Shown here in pieces: positions 15,043-15,345 of a stretch of DNA of 15,345 nucleotides. How positions within the stretch are numbered: position 1 is the first letter of the stretch; every line of letters starts with the position of its first letter. This DNA comes from Flavobacteriales bacterium (GTDB taxonomy: Bacteria > Bacteroidota > Bacteroidia > Flavobacteriales_D > Crocinitomicaceae). Under the pieces are notes generated by a model. The model had not been told where the DNA came from. It saw only the letters and a list, made by a program, of their open reading frames with translations, and did not search any database. The stretch lies in contig CANHBA010000037.1 of assembly GCA_947458985.1 (NCBI GenBank), positions 1-15,345 on the forward strand, in the 5' to 3' direction. Both the position numbers and the translations under genes were made by a program.

Positions 15043-15063
15043 AAAGCGCCTTTTGGGCGCTTT
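15043..15063. terminator. Hairpin terminator between convergent bestrophin and 51-aa genes
   Basis: AAAGCGCC and GGCGCTTT form a perfect 8-bp stem around a 5-nt loop (TTTTG). On the minus strand it is followed by seven T residues (complement of 15039-15045), a good intrinsic terminator about 18 nt after the stop of the small membrane-protein gene. On the plus strand only three T follow, but the stem begins 2 nt after the bestrophin stop codon and may stop that transcript too. Confidence 0.82.
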
Positions 15064-15081
15064 CGGAATAAAGGGTTGTCT

Positions 15082-15237
15082 TTATTTGGTCTCTTCGTCA
15101 AAAATGCGTTTAGGACGCAATTGCTCGAACAAACCTAACGTTAGCCAATAAGGGAGGATAAATCCTAATAAAAAGAATAACATCCAAAAGGCCATTCCGC
15201 CAATTAAAAGAAACATTACAATACCGAAAGTGCTCAT
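15082..15237 (-). CDS. Small hydrophobic membrane protein, 51 residues, unrecognised
   Basis: This short gene encodes 51 residues starting MSTFGIVMFLLIGGMAFWML and ending in the charged tail RPKRIFDEETK. Residues about 4-35 are almost wholly hydrophobic and could form one long or two short membrane helices broken around Gly25-Pro29 (GFILP). The tail (about 37-51) is polar, with a basic patch RPKR followed by an acidic stretch. Support for its being real comes from a full promoter upstream (15268-15300), an ATG, a stop, and an intrinsic terminator right after it. I do not recognise the family and give it no function. It is transcribed divergently from fumC, with 65 nt between the two start codons. 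Confidence 0.72.
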   Translation of the reverse strand: MSTFGIVMFLLIGGMAFWMLFFLLGFILPYWLTLGLFEQLRPKRIFDEETK

Positions 15238-15244
15238 CTTCTAT

Positions 15245-15252
15245 TATTTTTG
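15245..15252 (+). promoter_or_regulatory. Candidate -7 promoter element for fumC
   Basis: TATTTTTG matches TAnnTTTG exactly, 50 nt before the fumC ATG, predicting a leader of about 44 nt. There is no TTG at the usual -33 distance. The element lies just outside the small gene's start codon and faces away from it. Confidence 0.36.
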
Positions 15253-15267
15253 CAGTTGAATACAGTC

Positions 15268-15300
15268 CAAAATTACACAAATTAATTCATAAACACCAAA
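15268..15300 (-). promoter_or_regulatory. Bacteroidota-type promoter for the 51-aa membrane protein gene
   Basis: On the minus strand TTTG (complement of 15297-15300) is followed after 21 bp by TAATTTTG (complement of 15268-15275). Both elements match the Bacteroidota consensus and the spacing is standard. Transcription would begin near 15261, giving a leader of about 24 nt before the ATG at 15237. Confidence 0.6.
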
Positions 15301-15302
15301 AA

Positions 15303-15345
15303 ATGGAATTTCGCATCGAAAAAGATACCATGGGCGAGGTAAAAG
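15303..15345 (+). CDS. fumC: Class II fumarate hydratase, N-terminal start only
   Basis: Only 14 codons lie inside the window: MEFRIEKDTMGEVK. The pattern RxEKDTMGEV is the conserved beginning of class II fumarases in Bacteroidota, which interconvert fumarate and malate in the citric acid cycle. Aspartate ammonia-lyase and other members of the superfamily begin with a similar RxEKDxxG stretch, but the TMGEV wording favours fumarase. The rest of the gene is beyond the window edge, so the active site cannot be checked. Confidence 0.72.
   Translation, partial: MEFRIEKDTMGEVK

Noticed and set aside
1..15345. Mobile element, prophage or defence island
   Set aside because: No transposase, integrase, phage structural gene, toxin-antitoxin pair, terminal inverted repeat or tRNA-linked attachment site could be seen; the genes are typical chromosomal ones.

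Overview
The window is ordinary chromosomal DNA from a member of the Bacteroidota, most likely a Flavobacteriales-like marine or freshwater bacterium. The evidence is a secreted protein with the type IX secretion (type B, gliding-motility-like) C-terminal domain, a Bacteroidota-style LEA-type lipoprotein, and several exact matches to the Bacteroidota promoter -7 element TAnnTTTG. Shine-Dalgarno sequences are weak or absent, as is usual in this phylum. I cannot fix the genus. I see no tRNA, rRNA, CRISPR array, insertion sequence, prophage or attachment site, and no gene-free stretch longer than about 120 bases.

Layout. (1) 1-794 (+): the C-terminal end of an RND/MMPL-type membrane exporter, cut by the window edge. 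(2) 801-8960 (-): five tightly packed genes, read in the order M20 dipeptidase, LEA-like lipoprotein, polA, rseP, paaZ. The junctions are 2 nt apart, 1 nt overlapping, 38 nt apart and 6 nt apart, so they probably form one transcription unit with a possible internal promoter before rseP. Apart from envelope links (lipoprotein, RseP), the products do not form one obvious pathway. (3) 9079-13126 (+): a two-gene unit transcribed away from the dipeptidase. It holds a 780-residue surface protein (choice-of-anchor L domain, Calx-beta-like and PKD modules, two Cys repeats, T9SS type B C-terminus) and, 16 nt downstream, an orphan SBP_bac_5 oligopeptide-binding-type protein with an N-terminal membrane anchor. 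(4) 13136-14086 (-): a tryptophan 2,3-dioxygenase family protein. (5) 14174-15040 (+): a bestrophin-family channel, followed by a hairpin terminator. (6) 15082-15237 (-): a 51-residue membrane protein that automated ORF lists easily miss, with its own good promoter. (7) 15303-end (+): the first codons of fumC.

Most of the window is housekeeping and catabolic. The part most worth experimental attention is the secreted adhesin-like protein coupled to an unusual orphan solute-binding protein. The small membrane protein with overlapping divergent promoters against fumC comes second. I did not find convincing evidence for a wholly new system.
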